A stretch of 64,000 nt of DNA from Nocardia brasiliensis NBRC 14402. GTDB lineage: Bacteria; Actinomycetota; Actinomycetes; Mycobacteriales; Mycobacteriaceae. Each line of letters opens with the position of its first letter. Position 1 is the first letter of the stretch. Shown here piece after piece: positions 47,328 to 62,300 of the stretch. The stretch spans positions 30,508 through 94,507 of the forward strand of contig NZ_BAFT02000061.1 in assembly GCF_000308475.2 (NCBI RefSeq), read 5' to 3'. The position numbers and the translations under genes were made by a program. Under the pieces are notes generated by a model. That model was not told the origin of the DNA, ran no database searches, and saw only the letters and a program-made list of their open reading frames with translations.

Positions 47328-50300
47328 CAGACCCACCTCTCGGTTCATCCTGCGCAGCGCCGGTCGTCGCGACGGCGCGAGCCGGGGCCATCGGTCGGCG
47401 AGTTCGGCGACGGTCGCGGCCTCGAACATCACCCGGATCGGCACCTCGACGCCGAGCACCGCCCGGATCCGGCTCGCCAGCCGGGTCGCCAGCAGCGAGT
47501 GGCCGCCCAGCGCGAAGAAGCTGTCGTCGATGCCCACCCGTCCGACCCCGAGTATTTCGCTGAACAGGCCCGTCAGGGTCTGCTCGAGGTCGTTGCGCGG
47601 CGCCCGATAAGCCTTGGCGGACAGGAATTCCGGATCCGGCAGGGCGGCGCGATCGAGCTTGCCGTTCGCGGTAAGCGGCACCGCGTCCAGCACCAGCACC
47701 GCCGTCGGGACCATGAAATCCGGCAATCGTTCGGCCGCGAACGCCCGTACGCCGGCGGGCAGCAGGCTGTCCTGCGGATTGTTGGCGTAGTGTCCCCGGT
47801 CCGCGAGCGCGCCCGTGGGCAGATACACGCCGTCGAGTGAACGTCCCTGCGCGCCTGCGGCATCGACGAACACCGCGTCCATCCGATCCGCTCGCGCCGA
47901 CCAGGTGACGGCCGCGGCGTAACCGAACTGTCCGGCCAGCACATGCAGGTCCTCGGGCAGCAAACCGACCTCCGCCGGGTCCGAAGAGTCGAGCATTCCT
48001 TCGAAACCCGCTGTGCGCGGGTCGCTTTGCGCCCCGCTCGACACCGGGAGACCCGCCGCGATACGCCGGGACGCGGCGATCTGACCGAGCAGTCCGGCGT
48101 GCGGGATCCCGGTGACCCGAAGACCTTCCGGGTGCCGCGACCGCAACAGCTCGCGCAGCCGGTCACCGTCGTCGAACTCGACCTTCGGCAGGTCGAGCAT
48201 TGAGATCGGCGCGGCCGGACTCTTGTGCAGGACCACGTCGTAGCGGAACCGGGTCAGCTCGTTGACCGATCGTCCGCGCTTGAGCTGGATGTCGACCGCG
48301 TCGAAGCCGGCCGCGAGGAAGTATTCCGGGGCCAGGAGCAGCTCCTGTTCCCCCGCGATATCGCGCCGGACACGGTCGGCGACCGTCGCCGGATCCTCGC
48401 CGCCGTGGCGGGTTACCTGCACGGCGGTCGCGAACTCGGGCAGCAGCGCGAGATTGCGTACGTCGCCCACGAAAACGGCACCACCAGGGGCCAACAGGCC
48501 GCGGACACGGTCGAGCACCCGGCGCAGATACGCTTCGCTCGGGAAATATTGGACGACGGAGTTCAGCACCACCGTGTCGAAGTGGTGCTGCGGCAACCCC
48601 GTCACGTCATCGGCGGCCTGGGCACTCAGGACGACCCGATCCGTCCAGTCCGCGTCGAGTCGCGCGAGCTGCTGTCGTAGCGTGTCGACGGTGGCCGCCG
48701 ACAGATCCGTCGCCCGGTATTCGGTGCAGTCCGGGGCGAGTTGCGAGAGCAGCAGACCCGACCCGACGCCGATCTCGAGCAGGCGCCCCGGGCGCAACCC
48801 GCGAATGCGCTCGACGGTGGCGGACCGCCATTCCCGCATCTGCGCCAACGGAATCGGCGCACCGGTGTAACTGCTGTTCCAACCACCGAAGTCGCCGCCG
48901 AACGGCGTCGTCTCGGTCGCCGCGGGCGGCACGGCCGCACCGCCTACCCCGTTGCGGGAGCGGCTGTCGGCCTTGCTCGCCCCGGAGTACAGGTCGTCGT
49001 ACACGCGGCGCCACTGGCCGACCAATTCGTCCTCGCCGCCCGTGGTGCCCGTTCGATCGGGCACCACGTAACCGATCAGGTGCTTGCCACCCGTCTCCGT
49101 CGCACGCGCGACCACGACGGCGCTGGACACCGAAGGATGCTGGGCCAGCACGGTTTCCACTTCGCCCGGCTCCACCCGGAAGCCGCGGATCTTCACCTGG
49201 TCGTCCACCCGGCCCACGAATTCCAGCTGCCCCGAACGGTTCCAGCGCACCACGTCGCCGGTGCGGTACAACCGGCCCCCGGCGGCGTCGAACGGATCGG
49301 CCACGAATCGGGCCGCGGTCAGCCCGGCCCGGCCTCGATAACCCCGTCCCACTTGGGCGCCCGCCACGTACAACTCACCGGCCACGCCCACCGGCACGGG
49401 CGTCAGCCACGAATCCAGCACGTACACCCGGGTGTTCGGCACCGGGACGCCGATCGGCACCGGACCGTCGAGGTCGGTCCCGGCGTCGTAGGTGGTCACG
49501 CACGCCGTGGTCTCGGTCGGCCCGTAGCCGTTCATGACCTGCGCCCGAGCACCGCGTTCGGGCAGCTTGCGCACGATATCGGCGGTCAGTTCCGCGCCGC
49601 CGGCGATCACCCTGCGCAACGTTCGCAACGGACTGCCGGGCAGCGACGCCACATGGTCGGACAGCGCCGAGAGCAGCGGTGGCGTGGCGAACATCTTGGT
49701 CACCGACCGCCGTTGCACCAGCCGGGTGATCTCCGCCAGATCCGCGCGCTGCTCGCAGGTCAGTACGACCGCCGCGCCGCCGCACAGCGCAGGCCAGATC
49801 TCGTAGGTGGTCGCGTCGAAGGCGATCGAAGAGTGCACCAGCACCCGGTCCGCCGACGACACCGACCATGCCTGCGCAACCAGGTTGACGACGTTGCGAT
49901 GGGTGATCGCAACGCCTTTCGGCCTGCCGGTCGAGCCGGACGTGTAGATCACGTAGGCCAGGTTCTGCGGCGCGGGGGCGCTGCTCGGAACCTCGGCGGA
50001 CCCGCCACGCCCGGCCATGGCCGCCACCGCGTCGGGCGCGTCCAGATGCAGCCGGGGTGCGGAGGTCGACGGCAGCAGCTTCGCGGTCGTCGAATCCGTC
50101 ACCACGACAACGGGAGCCGCGTCGGTGAGCACGAATTCGACGCGATCCGACGGGTAGGCCGGATCGATCGGCAAGTATCCGCCACCGGCCTTCAACACCG
50201 CGAGCAACGCCACCAGCAACTCCGGCGAGCGCGGCAACGCCACCGCCGCCAGCCGCTCCGCGCCGACCCCGTAGGCCGTCAGCATCCGCGCCAACCGGCC

Positions 50301-53300
50301 CGCACGCAGGTCGAGTTCGCGATAGGTGAGTTCGGTGTCCGCACACACCACCGCGAGCGCCTCCGGCGTCCGCGCCGCCTGTGCCTCGAACACTTCGGTC
50401 AGGGTCGTCTCCGGCACCGCCGCCGTCGCCGCGTTCCACCGATGCAGCACCGACTCTCGTTCGTCCGCGCCCAGTACATCGATCGAACCGACGGGCGCGG
50501 CGGGCTCCACCGCGATCCGGCGCAGCACCTGCTCGAACCGGCGCACCATGGTCTCGACCGTCGACCCGTCGAACAGTTCGGTCGCGTATTCGACCAGCCC
50601 GCTCCAGGCCTGGCCGGCCGGTGCGTCGGTGATGTTGAAGAACAGGTCGAACCGGGCGGTGGCCGTGGTCGCGATGTGCGGCTCGAACCGCACGCCGGGC
50701 AGCTCGAGGGACAGCAGCGTGTTGTTCTGGAAAGCCAGCGACACCTGGAACAACGGGTGATGCGCCGCCGAGCGCGCCGGATTGAGCAGCTCGACCAACA
50801 GTTCGAACGGGACGTCCTGGTTCTCGTAGGCGGCCAGTGCTTTCGTCCGCACCTGGGCCAGGATCTCCCGGAACGACAGGGCCGCCGGCACCTTCGCGCG
50901 CAGCACCCAGGAGTTCACGAAGAAGCCCACCAAATCGGCCAGGGCCTCGTCGGTGCGCCCGGCGATCGGCGACCCGATCGGAATATCCTCGCCCGCACCG
51001 AGTCTGCTCAGCAACACGGCCAGCGCCGCCTGCAGCACCATCGAGACCGTCGCGCCCTCGGTCGCCGCCAAACGCTCGACCGCCGTGCGTGTTTCGGGAT
51101 CGATCTCGAAGAACACCATATCGCCGCGGTAGCTCGCCACCCGCGGCCGCGGCCGGTCGGCCGGCAGTTGCAGTTGGTCGGGCAGGCCGTCGAGTTCACG
51201 CCGCCAGTACTCGAATTGCCGTGCGAGCACACTGCCCGGATCGGTGGCGGCGCCCAGCAGTTCGCGCTGCCACAGCGTGTAGTCCACGTACTGCACCGGC
51301 AGCGGCGGCTGATCCGGCGCCCGGCCGCTTATGCGCGCCGTGTACGCCGTCGACAGGTCCCGCAGCAGCGGCGTCATCGACCAGCCGTCACCGGCGATGT
51401 GGTGGATCAGCAGCACCACCACGTATTCGTCCGCACCACACTGGAAAACGTCGGCGCGCAACGGGATCTCGGTCGACAGATCGAAGCCGTAACGCACGGC
51501 TGCGGTCACCGCGGCGTCGACCTCGGCCGGGTCGACGGTGCTGCGGTGCACCGGAATCTCGAGGCTGTCCGCGTCGAGTACCCGTTGCGACGGCACGCCG
51601 TCGGCGTCGACGAAGATGGTGCGCAGGCTTTCGTGTCTGCGCACCACATCACCGATGGCCGTGGTCAGCACGGCGGCGTCCGCCCCGTGCAGCCGCACCG
51701 CGTAGGCCATGTTGTAGGTGGCCGAGGGCCCTTCGAGGCGGTGGATGAACCACAACCGGCGCTGTGCGAACGACAACGGCACCACCTCCGGGCGCGGCCG
51801 CGCGACCAAGGCCGGGCGCAGTATCGTCCCGGCGTCGAGCCGAGTCACCAACTGCGCCACCGTCGGTGCGTCGAACACCGTCCGGATCGGCACTTCCACC
51901 CCGAGCACCACCCGGATGCGGCTGGCCAGCCGGGTGGCGAGCAACGAGTGCCCGCCCAGGGCGAAGAAGCTGTCATCGATGCCGACGCGGTCCAGGCCGA
52001 GGATCTCGGCGAACAATTCGGCCAGCACCCGCTCGCGCTCGTCGCGCGGTGCCCGGTAGGCGCGCGCGGGGGCGAACTCCGGGTCGGGCAGGGCGGCCCG
52101 GTCGAGTTTGCCGGTGGCGGTCAACGGCATCGAGTCGAGCACCAGCACGGTCGCGGGCACCATGAACTCGGGCAGGCGGTCGGTGGCCCAGCGGCGTACC
52201 TCGGCGGCCAGCAGGCCCGCGTGCGGGCTGTTCGCGTATCGGGCCGGATCACCCTGTGCCGTCGGTGTGTACAGGTCGGCGAGCGGCCCGTCCGGCGCCG
52301 TCGCGGCGTCGACGAACACGGCTGTCATCCGGCCCGGCTCCGCCGACCACGTGACCGCGGTCCGGTAGCCGAATTCCGCACCGAACCGGTGCAGGTCCTC
52401 GGGCAGCAATCCGGTTTCCGAGCGCGCCGCGTAATCACCGAGTACGCCTTCGAAACCCGCGGCGAGGGCGCCGGTTTCGCGGTCCGGGTGGACCGGCGCA
52501 CCGTTGCGAATCCGATGCGCGGCTGCGACCTCCCCGACGAGCCCGGCGTGCGGAATACCGGTGATCCGGACGCCGGAACAACCCTCCCGCAGCAGCGTCC
52601 GCAGCCATTCTCCGTCGCGGAAGACAGCTTTCGGCAGCTCGGCCACAGTGACAGGTGCCACCGGCGCCTTGTACAGGACCACGTCGTACCGGTACCGGGT
52701 CAACTCGTTCACCGAATATCCGCGCTTGAGCGCGATATCCACCGCGCCGATCTCGAGCACCTCGCGCAGCGCCGGGAAGTACTCGGGTGCGAGCAGCAGT
52801 TCCTGTTCGGCGGCGATATCGCGGCGCACGCGGTCTTCGACCGCCGCCGGATCCGTACCGCCGTTGCGCCGGATCTGCGCCGCGGTGGTGAACTCGGTGA
52901 GCAGGGCCAGATTTCGGATGTCACCGACGAACACCGCGCCGCCGGGCGCCAGCGCGCGCAGCGCGTGCTCGAGCACGCGCCGCAGGTACCGCTCCCCGGG
53001 GAAGTACTGGATCACCGAGTTCACGATCACCGTATCGAAATGGCCCGCCGGCAAGCCGGACCCGTCGTCGGCGGCCCGAACGCTCAATTCGACGTGCTCG
53101 ACCCAGTCCTCGTGCAACTCCGCGAGCTGATGGCGCAGCGAGGCGATGGTCTCGGCGGAGAAGTCCGTCGCGTGGTACTCGGCGCACTCCGGTGCCAACT
53201 GCGACATCAACAGACCCGACCCCACACCGATCTCCAGCACCCGACGCGGACCCAATTCCCGAATCCGATCCACCGTCGCCGCCCGCCACTCCCGCATCTG

Positions 53301-56300
53301 CGCCAACGGAATCCGCGCACCGGTATAGCTGCTGTTCCAGCCACCGAAGTCGTTGCCGAACCCGGCCTGCGGGTCGGATCGGGTGCCGCTCTCACTCGCC
53401 GCGGCGTACAGGTCGTCGTACACCCGGCGCCACTGCCCCACCAACTCGTCCTCGCCCACGATCGGCCCCGAACGGTCGGCGACGACGTAACCCACCAGCT
53501 GCTTGCCGCCCTCGGTGCCGGTGTCGCGGGCCAGCACCACCGCCTGCGCCACCGACGGGTGTTGCGCCAGCACGGTTTCCACCTCGGCCGGTTCCACTCG
53601 GAACCCCCGGATCTTGACCTGATCGTCCGCGCGGCCGACGAACTCCAGCACGCCCGAACCCGTCCAGCGGACCACGTCGCCGGTCCGATACAGCCGCCCG
53701 CCCGCCGGATCGAACGGATCGGCCACGAACCGCGCCGCGGTCAGCCCGGCCCGCCCGCGGTAGCCGCGCGCCAATTGCGCACCGGACACATACAATTCAC
53801 CGGCTACCCCCACCGGGACCGGCATGAGCCACGAATCCAGCACGTACACACGGCTGTTCGCGACCGGCGCCCCGATCGGCACCAACGTGTCCCGCAGACC
53901 GGCGGGCACGCGGTAGGCGGTGACGTTCACCGTCCCCTCGGTCGGACCGTAGAGGTTGTCCACCCGGACGTCGCCGCCGGATACCGCTTGCAACGCGTCG
54001 ACCGAGCCGCTGGGCAACGTGTCGGCTCCGGTGTTCACCTGGGTCAGACTGCGCAACGGGGTGCCCGGCACCGACGCCGCGTGCTCGACGAGTGCCGCGA
54101 GCAGCGGCGGTGTCGCGAACAGCTTCGTCACCGCCCGGCTCGCGATCAGGCGGGTGATCTCGCCCGGATCCGAACGCTCCGCCGCGGCGATCACCAGCGT
54201 TGCCCCGCCGCACAGCGCCGGCCAGATCTCGTAGGTGGACGCGTCGAACGCCACCGAGGAGTGCACCAGCACCCGGTCGCCGGAACCTGCCGACCAGGCC
54301 TGCGTCACCAGGTTGATCACGTTGCGATGCGTGACGCCAACGCCTTTGGGCACACCGGTCGAACCGGATGTATAGATCACATACGCCAGGTTCTGCGGCC
54401 GAGCCGTCTCACTGCGGTCGCCGAGGTCCGGCAGCTCCGCCGTGTCGACTCGCAGGCGCGGTATCACGTTGTGCGGCAACGTGTTCTCGGTGGCGGCGTC
54501 GGTGAGCACGAGCACCGGCGCCGCGTCGTCCAGCACGAACGCCAGCCGATCCGTCGCGTAGACCGGATCGATCGGCAGATATCCGCCGCCTGCCTTCAGC
54601 ACCGCCAGCAACGCAACGACCAGCTCCGCCGACCGGGGCAGGGCCACCGCGACGATGCGGTCGGGCCCGACGCCGTGCGCACGCAGATGCTGCGCGAGCC
54701 GATCGGCCTGACCGTCGAGATCGCGGTAGGTGAGTTCGGTCGCCCCGCCGACGACGGCCACCGCGTCGGGCGTGCGGGCGGCCTGCGTTTCGAACAGCCC
54801 GGCCACGGTGGCTACCGGCAGCGCGCACGCGGTGTCGTTCCAGCGGGTCAGCACCAGTTCACGTTCCGCAGCGTCGAGCAGATCGATCGCGCCCACCGGC
54901 GCGGCCGGGCTCGACACCGCCTGCCGCAGCACCCGCACCAGTCGTTGCGCCATGGCCGCAACCGTGGACCGGTCGAACAATTCCGTCGCGTATTCGACGA
55001 AACCGCGCCACGGCGCACCGGCCGGCGCCTCCGAGACATTGAAGAACAGGTCGAAGCGCGCGGTCGCGGTGGACGCGTCGTACGGTTCGAGCCGCACCCC
55101 CGACAGCTCCAAGGCGGGCAGCGTGTTGTTCTGGAACGCCAGCGTCACCTGGAACAGCGGATGGTGCGCCGCCGAGCGCACCGGGTTGAGCAACTCCACC
55201 AGCAGTTCGAACGGAATATCCTGATTCTCGTACGCGGCCAGCGCTTTCGCCCGGACCTGCCCCAGCACCTCGGCGAACGACGCCGCGGGCGTGACCGTGG
55301 CGCGCAGCACCCAGGTGTTCACGAAGAAGCCGACCAGATCCGCCAGTGCCTCGTCGGTCCGGCCCGCGATCGGCGCGCCGATCGGAATATCCTCCCCCGC
55401 ACCGAGTTCGGCCAGCAACACGACCAGCGCTGCTTGCCACACCATCGATACGGTCGCGCCTTCGCCGGTCGCGAACTGTTCCACCGCCGCGCGCAACGGC
55501 GCGTCGACCTCGAAGGTGACCACGTCGCCGCGGTAGCTCGCCACTCGCGGCCGCGGTCGATCGGTGGGCAGCCGCAGTTGCTCGGGCACCGCGTCGAGTT
55601 CGTTTCGCCAGTATTCGAATTGGCGTGCGAGCACGCTGTCCGGATCATCCGGCGCACCGAGGAGGTCCCGCTGCCACAGCGTGTAGTCCACGTACTGCAC
55701 CGGCAGCGCGGTCCAGCGCGGGGCGCGGCCCGCCAGGCGGGAGTCGTACGCGGCGGACAGATCCCGCAGCAGCGGCGTCAGTGACCAGCCGTCCCCGGCG
55801 ATGTGATGGATCAGCACCACCGCGACGCACTCGTCCGGGGCGTACCGGAAGACGCTGGTACGCAGGGGGATCTCCGCGGACAGGTCGAAGCCGTACCGGG
55901 CGGCGGCCGTGACGGCCGCGTCCAGGTCAGCGGCGGCCACCTCGGTCACCACCACCGGTACCTCGAGGTCGTCCGCCGCGAGCACCCGCTGCGCGGGCAC
56001 GCCGTCGGCGGCGACGAAGATCGTGCGCAAGCTCTCGTGCCTGGCCACCACATCACGCACGGCGGCGCCGAACGCCGCGACATCCAGCCCGTGCAGCCGG
56101 ACCGCCAGCACCATGTTGTAGGTGGCCGAGGGACCTTCCAAGCGGTGGATGAACCACAACCGCTGCTGTGCGTAGGACAGCGGAATCACCTCGGGCCGAG
56201 CCCGACTGAGCAATGCCGGACGCACCTGCGCGTCGGCGTCGAGCCTGGTCACCAGTTGCGCCACGCTCGGCGCGTCGAACACCGTCCGGATCGGCACCTC

Positions 56301-59300
56301 GACGCCGAGCACCACCCGGATCCGGCTGGCGAGCCGGGTGGCCAGCAGCGAATGACCGCCCAGCTCGAAGAAGCTGTCGTCCACGCCGACCCGGTCGCGG
56401 CCGAGAATCTCGCGATACAGCTCGACCAGCATGTGTTCCTGGATGGTGCTCGGCGCGCGATACCGCGCGCCGGAACGCAATTCGGGCGCGGGCAGCGCGC
56501 CCCGGTCCAGTTTGCCGTTCGGCGTCAGCGGCACCGTGTCGAGGACGAGCACCGCTGCGGGCACCATGAATTCGGGCAGCCGCTCGGCGGCGAACGCGCG
56601 CACGTCCGCGCCCGTCAGCTCGGTGTGACCGTTCGTGTCCGCGCCGCCGGTGTGCTGGGCGACGACGTAGCCGACCAACTGCTCCCCGGCTGCGGTGGTC
56701 CGGGCCACGACCACGGCGCGGGACACCGAAGGATGCTGCGCCAGCACGATTTCCACTTCACCCGGCTCGACTCGGAAGCCGCGGATCTTCACCTGATCGT
56801 CGACCCGCCCGACGAACTCCAGCTGCCCGGACCGATTCCAGCGCACCACATCACCGGTGCGATACAACCGTGCGCCGGTCGCGTCGAACGGATCGGCCAC
56901 GAACCGCGTCGCGGTGAACCCCGGCCGTCCGCGATATCCCCGAGCCACCTGGGCCCCGGCCACGTACAGCTCCCCCGCGACGCCGATCGGCACCGGCCGC
57001 AGCCACGAATCCAGCACGAAGGCGCGGACATCGGCCAGCGGCGAACCGATCGGCACCGCCGCCGCGTGCGCGCTCACGCCGTCGGCGCCGAACACCGTGG
57101 CGAACACCGTGGTCTCGGTCGGCCCATAGCCGTTGCTCACCTGTGCGCCGGCACTGGCGGTCCGCACCCGGTGCACCAGTGCCGCGTCGAGTTCGGCGCC
57201 ACCGACGATCACCTGGTTCAGGCCGCGCAACGGCCGGCCCGGCAGCGTTTCCGCGTGTTCGAGCAGCACCGCCAGCAACGCCGGGGTGCAGAACATCTTG
57301 GTCACCGCCCGCGACGCGACCAATCCGACGATCTCGGCGGCGTCCGACCGCGGCGCACCGGCGAGCACCACGGCGCCGCCGGCGAGCAGCGCGGGCCAGA
57401 TCTCGTAGGTCGAGGCGTCGAACGCAGTCGAGGAATGCACCAGGACGCGCTCGCCGGGCCCCGCCGCCCAGGCCTGGGCGGCGAGGTTGTGCACGTTGTC
57501 ATGCGTGACCGCAACGCCTTTCGGCACGCCGGTCGAGCCGGACGTGTAGATCAGATACGCGAGATTGCCCGCGCGCGCGGCACCGCCGCGTGGCGCTCCG
57601 GTCGTGTCAGGATGCTCGGGGCCGTCGAGGTACAGCCGGGCAATCGCGGTGTCCGGGAGCGTGGGCGCGGTGGCCCGGTCGGTGACGAGCACCACGGGTG
57701 CGGCGTCGGCGAGGATGAATGCCAGCCGGTCCGAGGGATACGCCGGATCGATCGGCAGGTACCCGCCGCCCGCCTTCCACACCGCGAGCAACGCCACGAT
57801 CAGCTCCGGCGAGCGCGGCAACGCCACCGCCACAATCGTTTCCGGGGCCACTCCCTGCGCGGTCAGGACGCGCGCGAGTCGCTCCGCCCGTTCGTCGAGT
57901 TCCCGGTACGAGATCTCGGCGTCCGCGCCGACCACCGCGGTCGCGGCCGGGGTCGCGGCCGCCTGCGCCTCGAACCGCTCGAGCGTGGTGCCGTGCCGAA
58001 CCGACGGCACGGCGCGCCGATTCCACTGCCGCAGCAGCATATTCCGTTCCTCGCCATCGAGGACGTCGATCGCCCCCACCGGACGGTCCGGGTCGGCCAC
58101 CACCTGCCGCAGGATCCGCACCCAGCGCGCGGCCATCGCCGTGACAGTGGTCCGATCGAAGAGCTCGGTGGCGTATTCGATATAGCCTTGCCAGCCGACC
58201 GGATCAGGCGCGGCATCGCTGTCCGGTGCCGGCGCCGCGGCGTCGGCGAGGTCGAAGGTCAGATCGAAGCGCGACGTCGTGGTGGGCGGCAGGAAAGGCG
58301 TCACGTCGGCACCCGGCAGGACGAGGGCCGGAAAAGCGTTGTTCTGCAACGTCAGCAGCACCTGGAACAGCGGATGACGGGCCGCCGAACGCACCGGATT
58401 GAGCAGCTCGACCAGCAGCTCGAACGGCGCGTCCTGGTTCTCGTAGGCGGCCAGCGCCTTTGCCCGGACACCGGCCAGGATCTCGGTGAAAGCCGCCGCG
58501 GGCGCGACGGACGCGCGCAGCACCCAGGTGTTGACGAAGCAGCCGACCAGCTCGGCCAGCGCCTCGTCGGTCCGGCCCGCGATCGGCGCGCCGATCGGAA
58601 TGTCCTCGCCCGCACCGAGTTTGTTCAGCAACACCGCCAGCGCGGCCTGCAACACCATCGAGACCGTCGCGCCCGCACGGCCCGCCAGGTGCTCCACCGC
58701 GGTCCGGGTCTCGGCGTCGATCTCGAACAGGACGCGGTCGCCGCGATAGCCGGCCACCCGCGGCCGCGGCCGATCCAGTGGCAACGGCAGCTGCTCGGGC
58801 AGTTCGTCGAGTTCGGTTCGCCAGTAGTCGAATTGCCGCGCGAGCACGCTGCCCGGGTCGGCCGCCGAGCCCAGCATCTCGCGCTGCCACAGCGTGTAGT
58901 CCGCATACTGCACCGGCAACGGCGCCCACAGCGGCTCCCGCTGCGCGCGCCGAGCCGAGTACGCCTGCGACACATCCCGCAGCAGGGTCGTCACCGACCA
59001 GCCGTCGCCGACGATGTGATGGATCAGCACGAGCAGCGCCCACTCGTCGGTGCCGCAGCGGAACACGTGGGCCCGCAGCGGGATCTCCGTCGACAGGTCG
59101 AAGCGATAGCCCGCGGCCTCGGCCACCGCCGCCGCTGTGTCGGCGGCGTCCACGTCGGTGACGAGCACGGGTATCCGCACACCGTCCGCGTCGAGCACCT
59201 GCTGCGCGGGCACACCGTCGGTCTCGGCGAAGACCGTGCGCAGGCTCTCGTGCCTGGCCACCACGTCGCCGAGGGCCGCGGTGAACGCCGCCGGATCGAA

Positions 59301-62300
59301 CGCGCCCCGCACCCGCGCCGCCAGCGGCACGTTGTAGGTGGCCGAGGGGCCTTCCAGCCGCTGGATGAACCACAGCCGCCGCTGCGCGTACGACAGTGGA
59401 AGCACGCCCGGCCGTGGGCGAGTCGTCAGAGTGGGACGCACCTGGGCGCTGTCGTCGAGCCGAGTCACCAACTGCGCCACGGTCGCCGCGTCGAAGACCG
59501 TCCGGATCGGCACCTCGACGCCGAGCGTGGCGCGGATCCGGCTGATCAGGCGGGTGGCGGACAGCGAGTGGCCGCCCAAGTCGAAGAAGCTGTCGTCCAC
59601 GCCGACCCGGTCCACACCGAGCACCTCGGCGAACAGGCCCGCCAGGATCCGTTCGGTCTCGTTGCCCGGTGCCCGATACCCCGCCGCGGACACCCATTCG
59701 GGCGCGGGCAACGCGGCACGGTCGAGTTTCCCGTTGGGCGTCAACGGCACCGCGTCGAGCACCAGCACCGCGGCGGGCACCAGGAACTCGGGCAACCGCT
59801 CGGCGGCGAATCGGCGTACCTGTGCCCCGTCCAACCCGTGCCCGTGCGGGCGACCGTTGCGCTCGGCCACCACATACCCGATCAGTTGCTTGCCGCCTTC
59901 GGTGTCAGCGGCCACCACCACCGCCTGGGTCACCGACGGATGCTGTGCCAGTACGGCTTCCACCTCGCCCGGTTCGATCCGGAAGCCGCGGATCTTGACC
60001 TGCTCGTCGGCCCGGCCCACGTACTCCAGTACCCCGCCCGCGGTCCAGCGCACCACGTCGCCGGTGCGATACAGCCGCCCGCCCGCCGGATCGAACGGAT
60101 CGGCCACGAACCGGGCGGCGGTCAGTCCGGCGCGCCCCTGGTAGCCGCGCGCCAATTGCGCTCCCGCTACGTACAATTCACCGGCGACGCCCACGGGCAC
60201 CGGCAGCAACCACGAATCCAGCACGTACACACGCATGTTCCCGAGGGCCGACCCGATCGGGCTGCCACCGCCGTCCCGCTGCGCCGCCGACAGTTCGAGT
60301 CTCGTGACGTGCACGGTGGTTTCGGTGATCCCGTACATGTTCACCAGGGCCGGACCCGTCCCGTTGCCCGCCGAGTACCACGGCCGCAGATAGCCGGGCT
60401 GCAGGGCTTCGCCGCCGAAAATCACCATCCGCAAGGCCGATTCGGCACGATCGCCCGCGGCGCGGGCTTCGGCCAGCGCGTAGAAGGCGGACGGGGTCTG
60501 GTTGAGCACCGTCACGCCCCGGTCCACCACCAGATCCCACAGCTGGGCCGGGGTGCGCACCACGTCCCACGGCACCACGACGACCCGGCCGCCGTGCAGC
60601 AGCGCACCCCAGATCTCCCACACCGAAAAATCGAAGGCCTGCGAATGACACCACGCCCACACGTCTTCCGGGCCGAACTCGCACCACGCGGCGGTGCTCA
60701 GGAACAGCGAGGCCACGTTGCGGTGGGTGACCCCGACGCCCTTCGGCCGCCCCGTGGACCCGGATGTGTAGATCAGGTAGGCCAGGTTGCCTGGTCGCAG
60801 CGGCACCGGACGTACCACGCCCGACCGTTCTCCCGCCACCTCGCCGACCAGGATGCGCGGAACCGCAGTGCGCGGCACCGTGTTCGCGGTCGCCTCATCG
60901 GTGAGCACCGCCACCGGTGCGGCGTCGTCGAAAACGAAGGCCAGACGTTCGGCCGGATAGCCCGGATCGACGGGCAGATAGGCGCCGCCCGCCTTCACCA
61001 CCGCCAGGATCGCGACGATCAACTCCACCGAGCGCGGCAACGCCACCGCCACCACGTCGTCCGGGCGCACCCCGCGGGAAATCAGCGTGCGCGCAACCCG
61101 ATCCGACCACAGGTCGAGGTCCCGGTAGGACAACTCCACCGGGCCGGACTCCACCGCGACCGCGTCGGGCGCGCGGCGCACCTGCTCTTCGAACAGTCCC
61201 ACCAACGTCGCGTCCGGGTCCACCGGCACCGCCGTGTCGTTCCACGTCTCGAGCACCAGGCGGCGATCAGGACCGAGAATGTCCACCGCGCCGATGGATA
61301 CGCCCGGATCGGCGATCGCCTGGCGCAGGAAGCGCGCGCTGGAATCGAGGTAGGTCTGCAGGTCGGCGTCGGTATAGCGTTGCGCGTCACCTTCGATCCG
61401 CAGATATCCACCCCGGTCCGAACGCCGCTCGTAATAGAAGACAATGGACAGATCGCCGCTGTTACCGGCGGAATAGAGCTGGAGATCGGCGGTGCCGTCC
61501 GTCATTTCCAGCGCCCCGAAGAACGACATCACGTTGACGACCGGGCCGAACGGATTACCTTTCGTCTTCGGCATTCTCAGGTCCCGGCGGATATCGGAGA
61601 GTCCGTACCGCAGATGATCGCGGGCGCCGGCGATGGTCGCGTAGATCCGATGGGCCAGCTCCGCCAGCGACAGATTGCGGTTCGAATCGACCAGCAGCGG
61701 TACCGTGTCCGACAGCTGGCACGGTGTCTTGTGCGCGATCCCGACCTGATTCGACACCGGTATCTGCAAACAGAATTCGTCGCGCAACGCGTAACGCTGG
61801 ATCGCGGCGGCCGCGACGGACAGCAGCAGGTAGGGCAGCTTCACGCCGGCCGAACGCGCGGCGCTCAGCAGCCCGCCCAGCTCCGCGCCGGAGAAGCTGT
61901 GGGTACTGCCGATGCGGCCCGGTGGCGTGCCCGGCGCCGCGTTGCCCGGCAGTCGCAACGGCTCGATCCCCGCGGGAATCTGCTTGCGCCAGTAGGCGCG
62001 ATCGATCGCCTGCTGGCGGCGGCGGTAGGCTAGATCATGCTCGATGAGATCGTCGATGTGCACGAAATCGGCTGGTGCGATGGGTGTTCCGGCCACCATG
62101 GCGCAGTACACGTCGAGCACCCGCTGCGCCCAGGTGGCCACGCCGACACCGTCCATGATGATGTGGTGGAAACACATCGAGAGCAGGTAGTGATCGGCGC
62201 CGATCTCGAGCAGCGCGACCCGCAGCAGCGAGTCCAGCTCCAGATCGAAACCGAGCTCACGTTCGCGGGCCATGTAGTCCAGCGCCGCGGCGGTCGGGTC

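Noticed and set aside
47326..47391. 22-residue N-terminal extension of the second NRPS
   Set aside because: It lies within the end of the first NRPS gene. The ATG at 47325 has GAGGTGG upstream and starts exactly at the C-domain motif.
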